Made by a program: the position numbers and the translations under genes. Shown here one piece after another: positions 14,942 to 24,116 of a stretch of DNA of 31,169 nt (the first letter of the stretch is position 1; every line of letters begins with the position of its first letter). The stretch is from NCBI GenBank assembly GCA_964595945.1, contig CAZQSL010000028.1:1-31169 (forward strand). The letters are read 5' to 3'. The DNA comes from CAZQSL01 sp964595945 (lineage in GTDB: Bacteria; UBP15; UBA6099; JAJRTR01). The notes under the pieces are model-generated. The model saw nothing but the letters and a program-made list of their open reading frames with translations, ran no database searches and was not told the DNA's origin.

Positions 14942-17926
14942 GTGCGAAAACCTATTTTAGGGGACAGCAGTACAACCGCGATGGGCGGTAGTCTTGGACT
15001 GACCGCGTTTCAGTCGAGATATGTCCTGCCCTATGCGCTTGGCGTATTTGCCGCGGTCCTCGTTGTCGGCATCATCATACTCACCCAGTGCAAGGCTGTC
15101 ATTTTCAGGCAGGTCAAGGCTGACCAGATCAATTCGGCTCGCGCCGGAGCGCTCGCGCTCACATCCGTGATCGACAACAGCACCAAGACGCTCGAACTCC
15201 TCGCGGTCTCCGGCGCTATCCGCTCTGGCACCTACAGTCAGATGAAGGAAGGGCTCGAAAGCCGGGTCGAAAATTTCCCTCTCCTGAAATCCATTTACAT
15301 TTTTACGATGAGTTCTTCTCTCATCACATCGGCCGGCAATGACTCTGGCGTGGCGGGCAGTCTCGCCAACGATACCTGCATCGACAGGATTCGTTCGGGC
15401 GTCCAGACCTGCACGAGCGGAGTATACCGTACCGAAGCCGGTGAGCGCCGCGTCTTTGTCTTTGTCCCCTTCTTCTCGAGAAGCGGCGAGATGAAAGGTG
15501 TCATGGCAGGTGGCCTCGATCTCGAAAACAAGACAATTCAGTCCATTGTCCAATCCATCAATCCAAGCGAACGCGGCTTCTCTTTCATCACTGACAATTA
15601 CGGCAAACTCGTGATTTCCGGCGAGCCGTCCAAGGAAGAGCAGGCCATCAAGGACTTTTCCGCACTCGAAGTTGTCAAGGAAGCCCTGAACGGCAAAATG
15701 GGTTCCATCAAATATCGTTATCGCGATACATCCATGCTCGCGTCCTTTTGTCCGATAGAGTCCATGGGCTGGGTTTTCGTAGTGCAGAGACCGATGGCGG
15801 ATATTACCTCGCTTACTACCGATGTCATTACGCTACTGATAGTGTTTCTCCTTTTGACAACTGTTGCCGCAGGGGCGCTCGCCCTGTTTCAGTCGCAGAA
15901 CAGCACCCGATTTTTTCACAGCATAACCCTTCGAATGAACGAAATCGCCGAAGGGCACCGTGGCCGCGACATCAGGGGCGACGAGGCCTATGGATTCAAC
16001 AGCGTTGCCGACACATATAACAATATGGTCTATGCAATCGACAAGGCAGTCATCGACAAAGACCGTCTCGTTGACGAAGTATCCAACTCCGTGAAATTCA
16101 CCGAAAACATACTGTCAAGCATCCTGGATGCCTTTGTTGTGGTTGACAGATCGCTCCGCGTGGTGAGGGCCAACGAGCGCGCAGGGCAATTCGTTGCAGG
16201 CGAAACGCCTCTCACCGGGCAGTCGCTCATCGGCCTCGAAGGACCGTGGGGTCAGCCGGAAATCGAAAACGTGGTGCGTAAGGCTTTGACCTCACGGCAG
16301 CAGGAAAAAGCGTTCAACGTGTGGATGTCGCCGACCGAAGGCGACTCGCCGGTGATATTCGATTTCTCTGTTTATCCGCTCGGTGATGGGCCGGATGGCG
16401 CGGTCATCTACGGCACCGAAGTGGGCGAATATGTCAACCGGCACGAAAAACTGTTGCAGTCCGAAAAATTTCATCGCGAACTTTGCACTTCGGTCAGCGA
16501 CCCGGCGGTGCTGATCAATTCGTCGCTGATTGTCGAATGGTGCAACCACCCGGCGGTTTCAATACTTGGACTTGGCGACAGGCCGCTCATCGGTACTGAG
16601 TTTCTCGACTACGTCACTGACCGATGTCTTGACCAGATGAAAACACTCCTCGAAAACGCTACGGGTGGCAACGATATGCCTCCTCAGATCACTGAAATCG
16701 AAATCCAGCCGCACAGGCAGAAACCGGTTGCGGTCGAGATTTCGCTTGGTACGATACATAGCCTCGGAGCGGACAGGCATAAATACATTCTCACGATGCG
16801 CGAAGTCCCGGCCATAAGGCTCTTCGAACGTGACGCGTACGCCAACAAGGCTAAACTCGAAAATCGTATCAGATTCCTCACCGCCGCTATCGACTCGACT
16901 CCCGAACCTATTGCCATCGTCAGCGGCGAGAGCCAGATCATTATGGTAAATACGGCATTCGCCGAGATGTTCGGCGAGCGCAAGGAAGTCTTCATCGGGA
17001 AAAATTTCGACATACTTCACGCTACGCCTGACAAACTGTTCAACTTCGAGCAGGTCGCTAAAACAGGCACCGTATCACGCGAAACCAATGTGCGTCCGTT
17101 GCGCGGCACACCCTTTCAGGCACTTGTCAAATGCACTGTCTCCAATAGCGCCGGTACGAGCGCATACATCATCAGCGTGCGTGAGACCGGCACCGAAAAG
17201 CGCGCGAGGATGACTGAAAACCGTTTGCTCGAATCCCGCACGCGTACACGCATGGCACGCACTTTGTCCATCAGATTCGAGACCATCGCTGACGAACTCG
17301 GCGATGCGCTCAAGGAACTCGGCGGCATGCTCTTCGCCAATGAGACACGCTCGGTCTGGGGCCATGCCGTGGAGTATTGCAGGGAGCTTCGCCACGCCGC
17401 CAATACTCTCAATCTATATTCGACCGAAACTCAGGTCACTCTCTACTCATGCCACATCGAAGATATCATGGACGAAGTGATAGGACAGCTCGAGCGCACC
17501 GCACTTATACCGCCTAACATTTCACTCGAATGGAATATCCAGAAACACACACCGCCCGTCAACGCCGATCCTGATCTCCTCAAACTCATTGTATGGCACG
17601 TGATAAAAAACGCGGCCGAAGCGGCGTCAGGAAATCCCGACTCTGGCGAAGTCGCCATCCATGCCTTCCCTTCGGAATCAGATGGCGTGCCGGTGCTGAT
17701 GCTCGATGTCTTCGACAATGGTCCCGACTTCGATCCGTACGACGGAGAACGTTTCTTCGAACCATTCTATGGCACCAAACGCAGTGGGATGGGACTTGGA
17801 CTCACTCTCGCGCGCCGTGCCGCCATCAGGCACAATGGCCGTATGTCTGTCCAGCGCATGGAAAAAGTTACGCGGGTTTCATGCTATATCCCATACAATC
17901 TGACGCCGGAAAGAGTCGGTCGCTGA
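14942..17926 (+). CDS. Large membrane PAS sensor, histidine kinase-like, lacking the phospho-acceptor His
   Basis: A 994-aa sensor. Order: membrane helix (~25-45), double-Cache-like periplasmic sensor (~50-285, with VFVFVPFFSRSGEMKGVMAGG and ASFCPIESMGWVFVVQRP), second membrane helix (~295-320), HAMP-like linker, three PAS-like domains (~385-500, ~515-640, ~660-755), a degenerate dimerisation region, and HATPase_c. The ATPase part is complete: N-box HVIKNAAEA (Asn890), DNG at 925-927, FEPFYGTKRSGMGLGL at ~940-954. In the dimerisation helix, IAHDFNNLL of related kinases reads IADELGDAL, with Asp784 in the His position. The GTG at 14942 has AGGA about seven bases upstream; the earlier TTG at 14900 lies inside the previous gene. 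No response regulator is adjacent. Confidence 0.85.
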   Translation: MRKPILGDSSTTAMGGSLGLTAFQSRYVLPYALGVFAAVLVVGIIILTQCKAVIFRQVKADQINSARAGALALTSVIDNSTKTLELLAVSGAIRSGTYSQMKEGLESRVENFPLLKSIYIFTMSSSLITSAGNDSGVAGSLANDTCIDRIRSGVQTCTSGVYRTEAGERRVFVFVPFFSRSGEMKGVMAGGLDLENKTIQSIVQSINPSERGFSFITDNYGKLVISGEPSKEEQAIKDFSALEVVKEALNGKMGSIKYRYRDTSMLASFCPIESMGWVFVVQRPMADITSLTTDVITLLIVFLLLTTVAAGALALFQSQNSTRFFHSITLRMNEIAEGHRGRDIRGDEAYGFNSVADTYNNMVYAIDKAVIDKDRLVDEVSNSVKFTENILSSILDAFVVVDRSLRVVRANERAGQFVAGETPLTGQSLIGLEGPWGQPEIENVVRKALTSRQQEKAFNVWMSPTEGDSPVIFDFSVYPLGDGPDGAVIYGTEVGEYVNRHEKLLQSEKFHRELCTSVSDPAVLINSSLIVEWCNHPAVSILGLGDRPLIGTEFLDYVTDRCLDQMKTLLENATGGNDMPPQITEIEIQPHRQKPVAVEISLGTIHSLGADRHKYILTMREVPAIRLFERDAYANKAKLENRIRFLTAAIDSTPEPIAIVSGESQIIMVNTAFAEMFGERKEVFIGKNFDILHATPDKLFNFEQVAKTGTVSRETNVRPLRGTPFQALVKCTVSNSAGTSAYIISVRETGTEKRARMTENRLLESRTRTRMARTLSIRFETIADELGDALKELGGMLFANETRSVWGHAVEYCRELRHAANTLNLYSTETQVTLYSCHIEDIMDEVIGQLERTALIPPNISLEWNIQKHTPPVNADPDLLKLIVWHVIKNAAEAASGNPDSGEVAIHAFPSESDGVPVLMLDVFDNGPDFDPYDGERFFEPFYGTKRSGMGLGLTLARRAAIRHNGRMSVQRMEKVTRVSCYIPYNLTPERVGR

Positions 17927-17987
17927 TCTTTTTGCATTCATGTCAGCGGACAATGCCGCAACAGCGCATTACAATATGGAGCTCGAT

Positions 17988-18470
17988 ATGTACGAAAGTG
18001 ACAACGAGAAAATCAAACGGCTCGAAGACCGCATTTCGCAACTCGAAAAACAGAATTCTTTCGGACGTGGCGCGATGGGATATGAATACAAATCCACGCG
18101 CATGATCTTCGGCATGCCTTTTGTGCATATCGCGAACGGCATTAATCCCGAAACCGGCAGGCCCTATGTCGCAAAAGGTTTTATTGCTGTCGGCAACGTG
18201 GCTATTGGAGTGTTTGCCCTCGGAGGGGTTGCTATCGGGGCTTTCGCTTTTGGCGGAGTGGCGATCGGGCTGTTTGTTTTCGGCGGTCTCGCGCTTGGCC
18301 TGCTGATAGGACTTGGAGGGTTTGCGACAGGAGTGATAGCATTGGGTGGCATGGCAGCCGGTTATTACGCGCTTGGCGGCGGAGCGATCGGGGCTCATGT
18401 CCTCAGCGGCTCATATCAGGACCCGGCGCTGCTCGAATTATTCAGGTCTTTCGGGATATTGAAGCACTGA
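17988..18470 (+). CDS. Small protein with seven glycine-rich decapeptide repeats
   Basis: A 160-aa protein. A short coiled-coil-like N-terminus (ESDNEKIKRLEDRISQLEKQ) is followed by a conserved-looking stretch FGMPFVHIANGINPETGRPYVAKG, then about 70 residues made of repeats close to VAIGVFALGG (VAIGAFAFGG, VAIGLFVFGG, LALGLLIGLGG, FATGVIALGG, MAAGYYALGG, GAIGAHVLSG). The repeats could be glycine-zipper membrane helices or a pentapeptide-like beta-helix; the sequence alone does not decide. I chose the ATG at 17988 because GGAG lies six bases upstream; the ATG at 17940 has no ribosome site. I have the impression that similar hypothetical proteins exist elsewhere but cannot name a characterised family. 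Confidence 0.75.
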   Translation: MYESDNEKIKRLEDRISQLEKQNSFGRGAMGYEYKSTRMIFGMPFVHIANGINPETGRPYVAKGFIAVGNVAIGVFALGGVAIGAFAFGGVAIGLFVFGGLALGLLIGLGGFATGVIALGGMAAGYYALGGGAIGAHVLSGSYQDPALLELFRSFGILKH

Positions 18471-18498
18471 CACTATTGCCCGTCACGCGGAGGCAGGT

Positions 18499-19554
18499 AT
18501 GGAGCCGGGAATGATCAGGACAATAATTGCCGTGACACTCGTCATTGTGGCCATGATGCTGACCTCGGCCGTGGCTCAGGAGTATTCTCCTGCGACTGCC
18601 GTATCGCCTCGGTTTGCGCCTCTTTGCGATGAAGAGTCCGCTCCCGACGAGGCGTCCGACAAGGTGCAGATCAACTGCCGGATGGAAGCCGGGCATTTCG
18701 CTCCCCCTGCCGTGCCGGGCGATCCCGCGTCGGCGGTGGTCGTGGCGTACAATATGGAGCGCGGATTCAGACTCGCCGGACAGATCGAAATGTTCCGCAC
18801 TCAGCCTGGCATCAGGGAGGCGGACATATTGCTGGTCGGCGAACTTGATCGCGGATGTACCCGCACCGGCTATCGCAACATCCCGCGCGAGCTTGCCCAG
18901 GCACTTGGCATGAACTATGTCTTCGGAGTCGAATTTGTCGAGCTGCCGCGCGTTACCGGCAAAGGTGTCAACGAGATCGACACTATCTGCGAACATGGCA
19001 ACGCGATATTTTCACGCTATCCGATAAACAATCCCGAACAGTTTCGCCACTCCGTCTCCACTGACTGGTATATCCCGCCTGGGTCCGGACGTGACAATCG
19101 CGAGCCGCGTCTCGGCGGCCGCACTTTCATAACGGCAGATATTGACTTCGGCGGCAAGCCTCTGCGAGTCTATGCCGTACACACCGAAAGCAGCTTCAGC
19201 ACCTCTGCGATCAGGGAAATCCAGGCCGGTGAAATCATTGCTCACGCGGCAAAATTCACGCAACCGGTCATTGTCGGCGGCGATTTCAACTGTTTCGGTT
19301 ATCTGAACGATCTCAGGGCCGGCACTTACAGAGACACTGGCCCGAAGCGCTTTCTCGAAAGCGGTTACACGGATCTGCATTCACTGCTCAAACCATCGAA
19401 GCGGGCTACTACTGTTCCGGAATTCGGCACAAGGGTTGTCATTGACCTGATCTTCGCGCGGGGAGTCACAGCGGTCGAAAGCGGTATCTGTCCCTACAGT
19501 GTGTGCGATCCGCTAAGCGATCATATCCCCGTGTGGTCACGCATCAGATTTTGA
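18499..19554 (+). CDS. Secreted endonuclease/exonuclease/phosphatase-family protein
   Basis: A 351-aa exported protein with GGAGG before its ATG and a signal peptide ending near SAVAQE (residue ~27). The EEP fold motifs are in order: Asn85 in VAYNMERG, Glu115 in VGELDRG, HGNAIFSRYPI (167-176), His228 in YAVHTES, Asp262 and Asn264 in GGDFNC, Asp316 in VIDLIFARG, and Asp341-His342 in LSDHIPVWSRI. This keeps every metal and catalytic residue of the DNase I/exonuclease III/inositol phosphatase superfamily. Members cut DNA, phosphoesters or sphingomyelin, so the substrate cannot be named. Being exported, it should act in the periplasm or outside. It has several Cys (43, 60, 120, 164, 265, 331, 336) that could form disulfides. 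Confidence 0.88.
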   Translation: MEPGMIRTIIAVTLVIVAMMLTSAVAQEYSPATAVSPRFAPLCDEESAPDEASDKVQINCRMEAGHFAPPAVPGDPASAVVVAYNMERGFRLAGQIEMFRTQPGIREADILLVGELDRGCTRTGYRNIPRELAQALGMNYVFGVEFVELPRVTGKGVNEIDTICEHGNAIFSRYPINNPEQFRHSVSTDWYIPPGSGRDNREPRLGGRTFITADIDFGGKPLRVYAVHTESSFSTSAIREIQAGEIIAHAAKFTQPVIVGGDFNCFGYLNDLRAGTYRDTGPKRFLESGYTDLHSLLKPSKRATTVPEFGTRVVIDLIFARGVTAVESGICPYSVCDPLSDHIPVWSRIRF

Positions 19555-19654
19555 CCGGTGCATAGCGGAAATCGTTACTATTGCATGAGAAATCGAACGC
19601 ATCCGCCGCCAGTGTCTCTGCCGTGGCACGCAATATATGGAGGAATTGATTTTG

Positions 19655-20692
19655 ATGAGAAACATCCGGTTTGTGACATACAGCATTGTGGCGGTGGTGG
19701 CACTCGCATTTGTGCCTGCGCGATGCGGAGACGCTACGGTCAATCTGCGGATCGGGTCGTACATCACGCCGACTAGCGTGTGGGGTCGCGCCGTGACGAA
19801 GACCATGAAGACGGTCGGCGAACGCACTGACGGACGTGTCAAGGTGACACATATACACTCGGGCGCGCTGGGCAGCAACAGGAGCATGCTTGAGCAGGTC
19901 ATGCAGGGCGCTGTCCAGGGGGCTGGCATCGACACGTCGACACTTGCTACGGTCATTCCCGAGATGAATGTGTTCGAAATGCCGTTTCTTTTTGATGACC
20001 GGGGAGAAGCCTACTATCTCATCGACAAAATCATCTGGCCGGAGCTGCGGGAAAAACTCCATCGCAAGGGGCTTGTCACTTCGGCAATCATCGAGATCGG
20101 CTTTATGGATTTTCTCATGCCGGCTGCCATCCACAGGCCGGAAGACCTCCGTAAAATGAAGATCGGTTCGTGGGAGAGCCCCGTCCATGTTTCGTTCTGG
20201 AAGGCGATGGGAGCGAAGCCGTTGCCGATACCGGCGACTGAGGTGATGAGCTCATACATGCGTGGCATGGTCGACAGCGGGGCCAATTCCGTATATGGCA
20301 TAGACGCATGGGACCGGCTGATCGGCAACGGCATCGACAGGAGCAGGCTGACATACACCAGGATAGGTTTCACCTATCACGCGGGTATCCTTGTGCTCAA
20401 CGAAAAGGCATACGATGACATTGCCAGGCCGGATCGGGAAATACTCAAACACGAACTCGGCAGACTGACCGTCACGCTACGCGAAAAGTTGGCGGACGAC
20501 GAAGCAGCGACCTTCGCGCGTGTCCGCAAGTCGGGTTACAATTATTATGAAATGACACCGGCCGAGCGGCGGGTATTTGTCAGGCGCTCTGCCGCGGTGT
20601 ACAAGGACATGGAAAAGACAATCGGCAAACCCTTTCTGGACAGGGTGATCGCCGCGCGCGACGCTTATCGCAAAAAACACAAGACGAAATGA
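19655..20692 (+). CDS. TRAP-type periplasmic solute-binding protein (DctP family), orphan
   Basis: A 345-aa exported protein with the DctP fold signature: RIGSYITPTSVWGRAVTKTM at the mature N-terminus, GALGSNRSMLEQVMQGAVQGAG-type motif, VFEMPFLFDDRGEAYYLID, then DLRKMKIGSWESP and IPATEVMSSYMRGMVDSGANS. It would bind a small acid or related ligand for a TRAP transporter, but no DctQ or DctM membrane gene lies nearby. In characterised TRAP proteins the K-[IL]-R motif supplies an Arg to the ligand carboxylate; here that position is Gly171, suggesting altered ligand choice. GGAGGAA precedes the ATG at 19655 by 11 bases; the earlier ATG at 19637 overlaps this ribosome site. Confidence 0.87.
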   Translation: MRNIRFVTYSIVAVVALAFVPARCGDATVNLRIGSYITPTSVWGRAVTKTMKTVGERTDGRVKVTHIHSGALGSNRSMLEQVMQGAVQGAGIDTSTLATVIPEMNVFEMPFLFDDRGEAYYLIDKIIWPELREKLHRKGLVTSAIIEIGFMDFLMPAAIHRPEDLRKMKIGSWESPVHVSFWKAMGAKPLPIPATEVMSSYMRGMVDSGANSVYGIDAWDRLIGNGIDRSRLTYTRIGFTYHAGILVLNEKAYDDIARPDREILKHELGRLTVTLREKLADDEAATFARVRKSGYNYYEMTPAERRVFVRRSAAVYKDMEKTIGKPFLDRVIAARDAYRKKHKTK

Positions 20693-20745
20693 ATATGCTG
20701 CAATTACGATACACGGAAAAGAATATGCACCGGAGGTGGTTTGAC

Positions 20746-22035
20746 ATGACGGCAAAAAAACTGTCCGCAATATTTTGCATGGCCATATTGATGGGGGGAT
20801 TCGCGGGAGCTGCTTACTGCGCGGGCACGGCGCAGCCCCGGAAAATCTCGTTCAGATACGCCCCGCCTGACAACTCCGTCGCGCTCGTCAAGACCACGGC
20901 CATCAAGAAACACAGCAAGGCGGGTGTGATGGTCGACGATGTATATGATACTGTCACTCTTGTCGTCAACAGGCACACAAGTACCGGCTATGCTACTCTG
21001 AATACGATTATTTCCATCGATCTCAGACAAAACGGCCACTATGCCGACGACCCGATTTCACGGGCCAAAGTCGGGATACCGTTCATCTATTACACGGACA
21101 AACACGGCGATCTGAAAACCGTTCGCGGCTTCGATCTCTACATCAGGGCGCTTCACGAACTTCTCCCGCCCAGTTTTCAGTCGACCATCGATCAGGTATT
21201 CAGGATCGACACGATCATGGAGTCGGAGATCGCGAACTGGAAGGAACGGTACATAGACTATAAAAACCGCACGGTCGCCGAAGGCGAAAGCCCGGTCAGG
21301 ACGACCATTTCCAATCCCGGCACGAAAAAACAGTACAGTCTCCATACGAAAAATCTTTTCAGGAAAGCCACGGGATTTGCACCGAAAGATGTGGAAATAG
21401 TATCGGTCTACATGCCTGACAAGAAGAAGCTGCCGAAGATGGCGAAAGGGTTTGACTACGCTAAATACGCGTTGCCGAAAATTTCCGGCAATCTTATGAC
21501 AGGCAAGAGCAGAGTCGTGATCGATCCTTTGACGATGCTGAAACGGTATGAGGAAAATGAACGTGTGATCTCCACGGAATACATGAGCAACAAACCCGGC
21601 GAGGGCCGCAGGACCGTACTGACAACTGACAAGACCATGTCACACTATGACTGGACGCAGGGGCGGCACGAATATCTCAAGCTGCTTGCGGTGATGCTCA
21701 ACGTGATGGTTCCGCAGCAGGGCAGGGCGGCGCTTACGAAAGATCAGGTTACATTGCTGAATGTCTGGACTCTTGACAGTTCTGTGCGCGAAAACGGATT
21801 TGCGTCATATTTTTCAAGTGCGGTAGCCGATCCGGCGGTAGCTGATTCGTTCGACGCGATAGGGCTGCCGGAAGCAGCCGCAATAGTCAGGCAGGCGGCG
21901 GCAGCGTCGAAGGAGTCTGACGCGCAGAAAGCGCTTTCGGACCTCGGCGTGCGATATCTCGCGTCGAGTCCGGATTATGACGGCAGGATGTTCGGATTCG
22001 TTGTGGAGAATAAGGTCGATTTGTTTTTGTTTTGA
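20746..22035 (+). CDS. Exported protein of unknown function with DUF4375-like C-terminal region
   Basis: A 429-aa protein with a signal peptide (AIFCMAILMGGFAGAAYCAG). The mature N-terminal part (ISFRYAPPDNSVALVKTTAI, TVTLVVNRHTSTGYATLNTI) is beta-rich and unrecognised. The C-terminal ~100 residues (LTKDQVTLLNVWTLDSSVRENGFASYFSSA, FDAIGLPEAAAIVRQA) resemble DUF4375/DMP19-like domains, where an NGGF-type motif is common; here it reads ENGFASYF. The start at 20746 has GGAGG nine bases upstream; the longer frame overlaps the TRAP gene stop. It is the last gene of the plus-strand run and converges with the next gene. Function is unknown. Confidence 0.72.
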   Translation: MTAKKLSAIFCMAILMGGFAGAAYCAGTAQPRKISFRYAPPDNSVALVKTTAIKKHSKAGVMVDDVYDTVTLVVNRHTSTGYATLNTIISIDLRQNGHYADDPISRAKVGIPFIYYTDKHGDLKTVRGFDLYIRALHELLPPSFQSTIDQVFRIDTIMESEIANWKERYIDYKNRTVAEGESPVRTTISNPGTKKQYSLHTKNLFRKATGFAPKDVEIVSVYMPDKKKLPKMAKGFDYAKYALPKISGNLMTGKSRVVIDPLTMLKRYEENERVISTEYMSNKPGEGRRTVLTTDKTMSHYDWTQGRHEYLKLLAVMLNVMVPQQGRAALTKDQVTLLNVWTLDSSVRENGFASYFSSAVADPAVADSFDAIGLPEAAAIVRQAAAASKESDAQKALSDLGVRYLASSPDYDGRMFGFVVENKVDLFLF

Positions 22036-22076
22036 TGCGTACGGATTTTGGCCCCGGACGGTTGAAAAAAGACGTC

Positions 22077-24116
22077 TCATCGTTGTGGTCGTGAGAGTCC
22101 CTGTGGCAGGGGCAGAGAGCCGTCGGGGATGACACGCTGTTCGGCTGCGGCTGACTTTTGGTGTTGGCCGAGTTCGCGGTAGGCGACCGCGAGAAGCGAA
22201 TAATCCGTGGTCGCGCCGAGGCCGCGCAATCTGTTTCCCAGAGTGAGTGAAATCGCGGTTTCGAGTTCTCGTTCGGCTGATTCGAAATCTCCGCTTTTCT
22301 TGAAAATCAGACCGGCGAAAAAATGGCATGACGGCAGTGCCGGATCGACCATGGAGCAGAATTCGAACATGTCGAGAGCTTCGAGAAGGTTGTTGTATTT
22401 GAAGTAGTGCTGTCCCATGTTTTCATAGAAAAAAGCGGCGTGCCGGCGTGCGTGCGGATCGTGCGAAACGGTATATCCCCATTCCTTGAGTGATCTGGTG
22501 GTGAAATTGCGACCGCCGAAAAAATTGAGTTCGAAAAAGAATTTCCCTGGAGTGAATTGGAAGACAGGATATAGCTGATTGGATATCACGGGATCGATGC
22601 GCGAGATGTAGAGAGTGGAGCGCGGACTGTTGTTGATGAAGAGCCGGACGTACATGACATCGTTGATACCGCTTGAGATGCGTTGCCGGATTGTGGGCAG
22701 CTCCTCTTTTGTGATGTCGCCGGGCATGATGTTCGTGATCTGGGCGATAAGTGCGTCGAATTCTTCGTCGGATGGGACATATATGAGCCCGCTGCTTTGC
22801 GTGGTCAATGTTTTGCGGTAGAAGCCGCGGGTGAAGGCTTCCGGATAGATCGTCAGTATGTCATTCCTGAGACCTTCGATCCTGCGATAGTACTCGATGG
22901 AATAAAGCGGGTCGGGCTTGAAAGAGCCGATGTAGATGCCGTCGCGGCGGATGGATTTGAGCAGGTCCGCGGCATATTCGCCGGAAACGTCGGAAGTGAC
23001 GAGCCGGGGGGCGGTCACAGCCGCGACGACGACTGCGAGTATGGCGGCGGGGATAGCCTTCGGCAGGACAGAGTATTTTGACGGGATGCTGCCGATGCTG
23101 ACGATGGCAACGATGCCGGATATGCCCCCGATGATGAGCGAGATGCCTGCCGCAAACATGCCCGCATCGAAGCTGCCGGGCGGAGCGGCGACGAGAGCGG
23201 TAAGAAACGGCGCGGGGAAAATCAGCGCGAGCAACGGCGCCCCGCGGCTCTCTCTCGCTCTGAACACGAGAGCCGAAAGCCAAACAATAAACAACGCGGC
23301 GATGGGGCCGGTCGCGAGTTTTGCGATTTCAACAAAATTGCCCCATAGCAAAAGTGGCGTGAAGCCGGCGAAAAAACGCAGTGCCATGTTGTCGGTAGGC
23401 TCCGTGGCTGCCCCGAGCCACGGGGGCAGCTTGGTGGAGAAATCAAGCACGAGGGGCTCGAAGAGAAAACAGATAGCGACAGGCAACACGAAAAGAGCTG
23501 TAATGAATATTCCCCCGAAGGCCGCTCCCGCCATGTCTGCCTGCTTGCGGCTGGCAAAAAATATGATGGCCGCATAGCCGAGCGTCAGCAGAGCGACAAA
23601 CGTGAGGATGCCCGAGTGTTGCCCGCAAATCATGGCGATGGCGGCAGTGGCGGCAAGTGTGCGCGCGCTTGGCCGGGTCGCGTGCCGTACTGCGCAAAAA
23701 GCGAGTGCCGAGACTCCGCAAAGCATCCACGAAGTGTGCGAGAAATGTCTGAAAACATCGCAAATGCCGGGGATGAATAACAGCAGCAACCCGGCTGCGA
23801 CGCCAGCCGCGGCACTGCCGGTGGAAGCCATGACTGCACCGGCGATGAAAACGGCAGACAGAGCGCCGAGAGCCGCTGCGCCGGCATTGAGCGCGAAGAT
23901 GCGGGTGTCGAGGGGAATCTCCGAAAACGCCTTTCCAGCGAGCATGGGAAAGGTGTAACCGAGATATGATTCGCGCTTGAGTTCGATGGCAGCGACGGCG
24001 GAGACAGGGGATTCGCCCCATCCCGGGCCATCGGCAGCGCGCATCATCAGCGCTGTGAACGTCACAAAAAACAGCACTGCCGCAAGCCATCGCGATAGCC
24101 CGCTGCGGAGCGTCAT
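22077..24116 (-). CDS. DUF2723-like multi-pass membrane protein with C-terminal TPRs
   Basis: A 679-aa protein. Roughly the first 400 residues contain about ten hydrophobic segments with a GT-C-like layout: an acidic first loop (ADGPGWGESPVSAVAAIELK) after the first helix, then helices such as AGVAAGLLLLFIPGICDVF and LLTLGYAAIIFFA. A soluble region follows (DGIYIGSFKPDPLYSIEYYRRIEGLRNDI), then TPR-like helices near 570-660 (YENMGQHYFKYNNLLEALDMFEFC, KSGDFESAERELETAISL). This matches DUF2723/TMEM260-type proteins, some of which are protein O-mannosyltransferases; activity is not proven here. The ATG at 24116 overlaps the upstream gene's stop by ATGA, so the longer frame to 24401 is not used. 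Confidence 0.75.
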   Translation of the reverse strand: MTLRSGLSRWLAAVLFFVTFTALMMRAADGPGWGESPVSAVAAIELKRESYLGYTFPMLAGKAFSEIPLDTRIFALNAGAAALGALSAVFIAGAVMASTGSAAAGVAAGLLLLFIPGICDVFRHFSHTSWMLCGVSALAFCAVRHATRPSARTLAATAAIAMICGQHSGILTFVALLTLGYAAIIFFASRKQADMAGAAFGGIFITALFVLPVAICFLFEPLVLDFSTKLPPWLGAATEPTDNMALRFFAGFTPLLLWGNFVEIAKLATGPIAALFIVWLSALVFRARESRGAPLLALIFPAPFLTALVAAPPGSFDAGMFAAGISLIIGGISGIVAIVSIGSIPSKYSVLPKAIPAAILAVVVAAVTAPRLVTSDVSGEYAADLLKSIRRDGIYIGSFKPDPLYSIEYYRRIEGLRNDILTIYPEAFTRGFYRKTLTTQSSGLIYVPSDEEFDALIAQITNIMPGDITKEELPTIRQRISSGINDVMYVRLFINNSPRSTLYISRIDPVISNQLYPVFQFTPGKFFFELNFFGGRNFTTRSLKEWGYTVSHDPHARRHAAFFYENMGQHYFKYNNLLEALDMFEFCSMVDPALPSCHFFAGLIFKKSGDFESAERELETAISLTLGNRLRGLGATTDYSLLAVAYRELGQHQKSAAAEQRVIPDGSLPLPQGLSRPQR

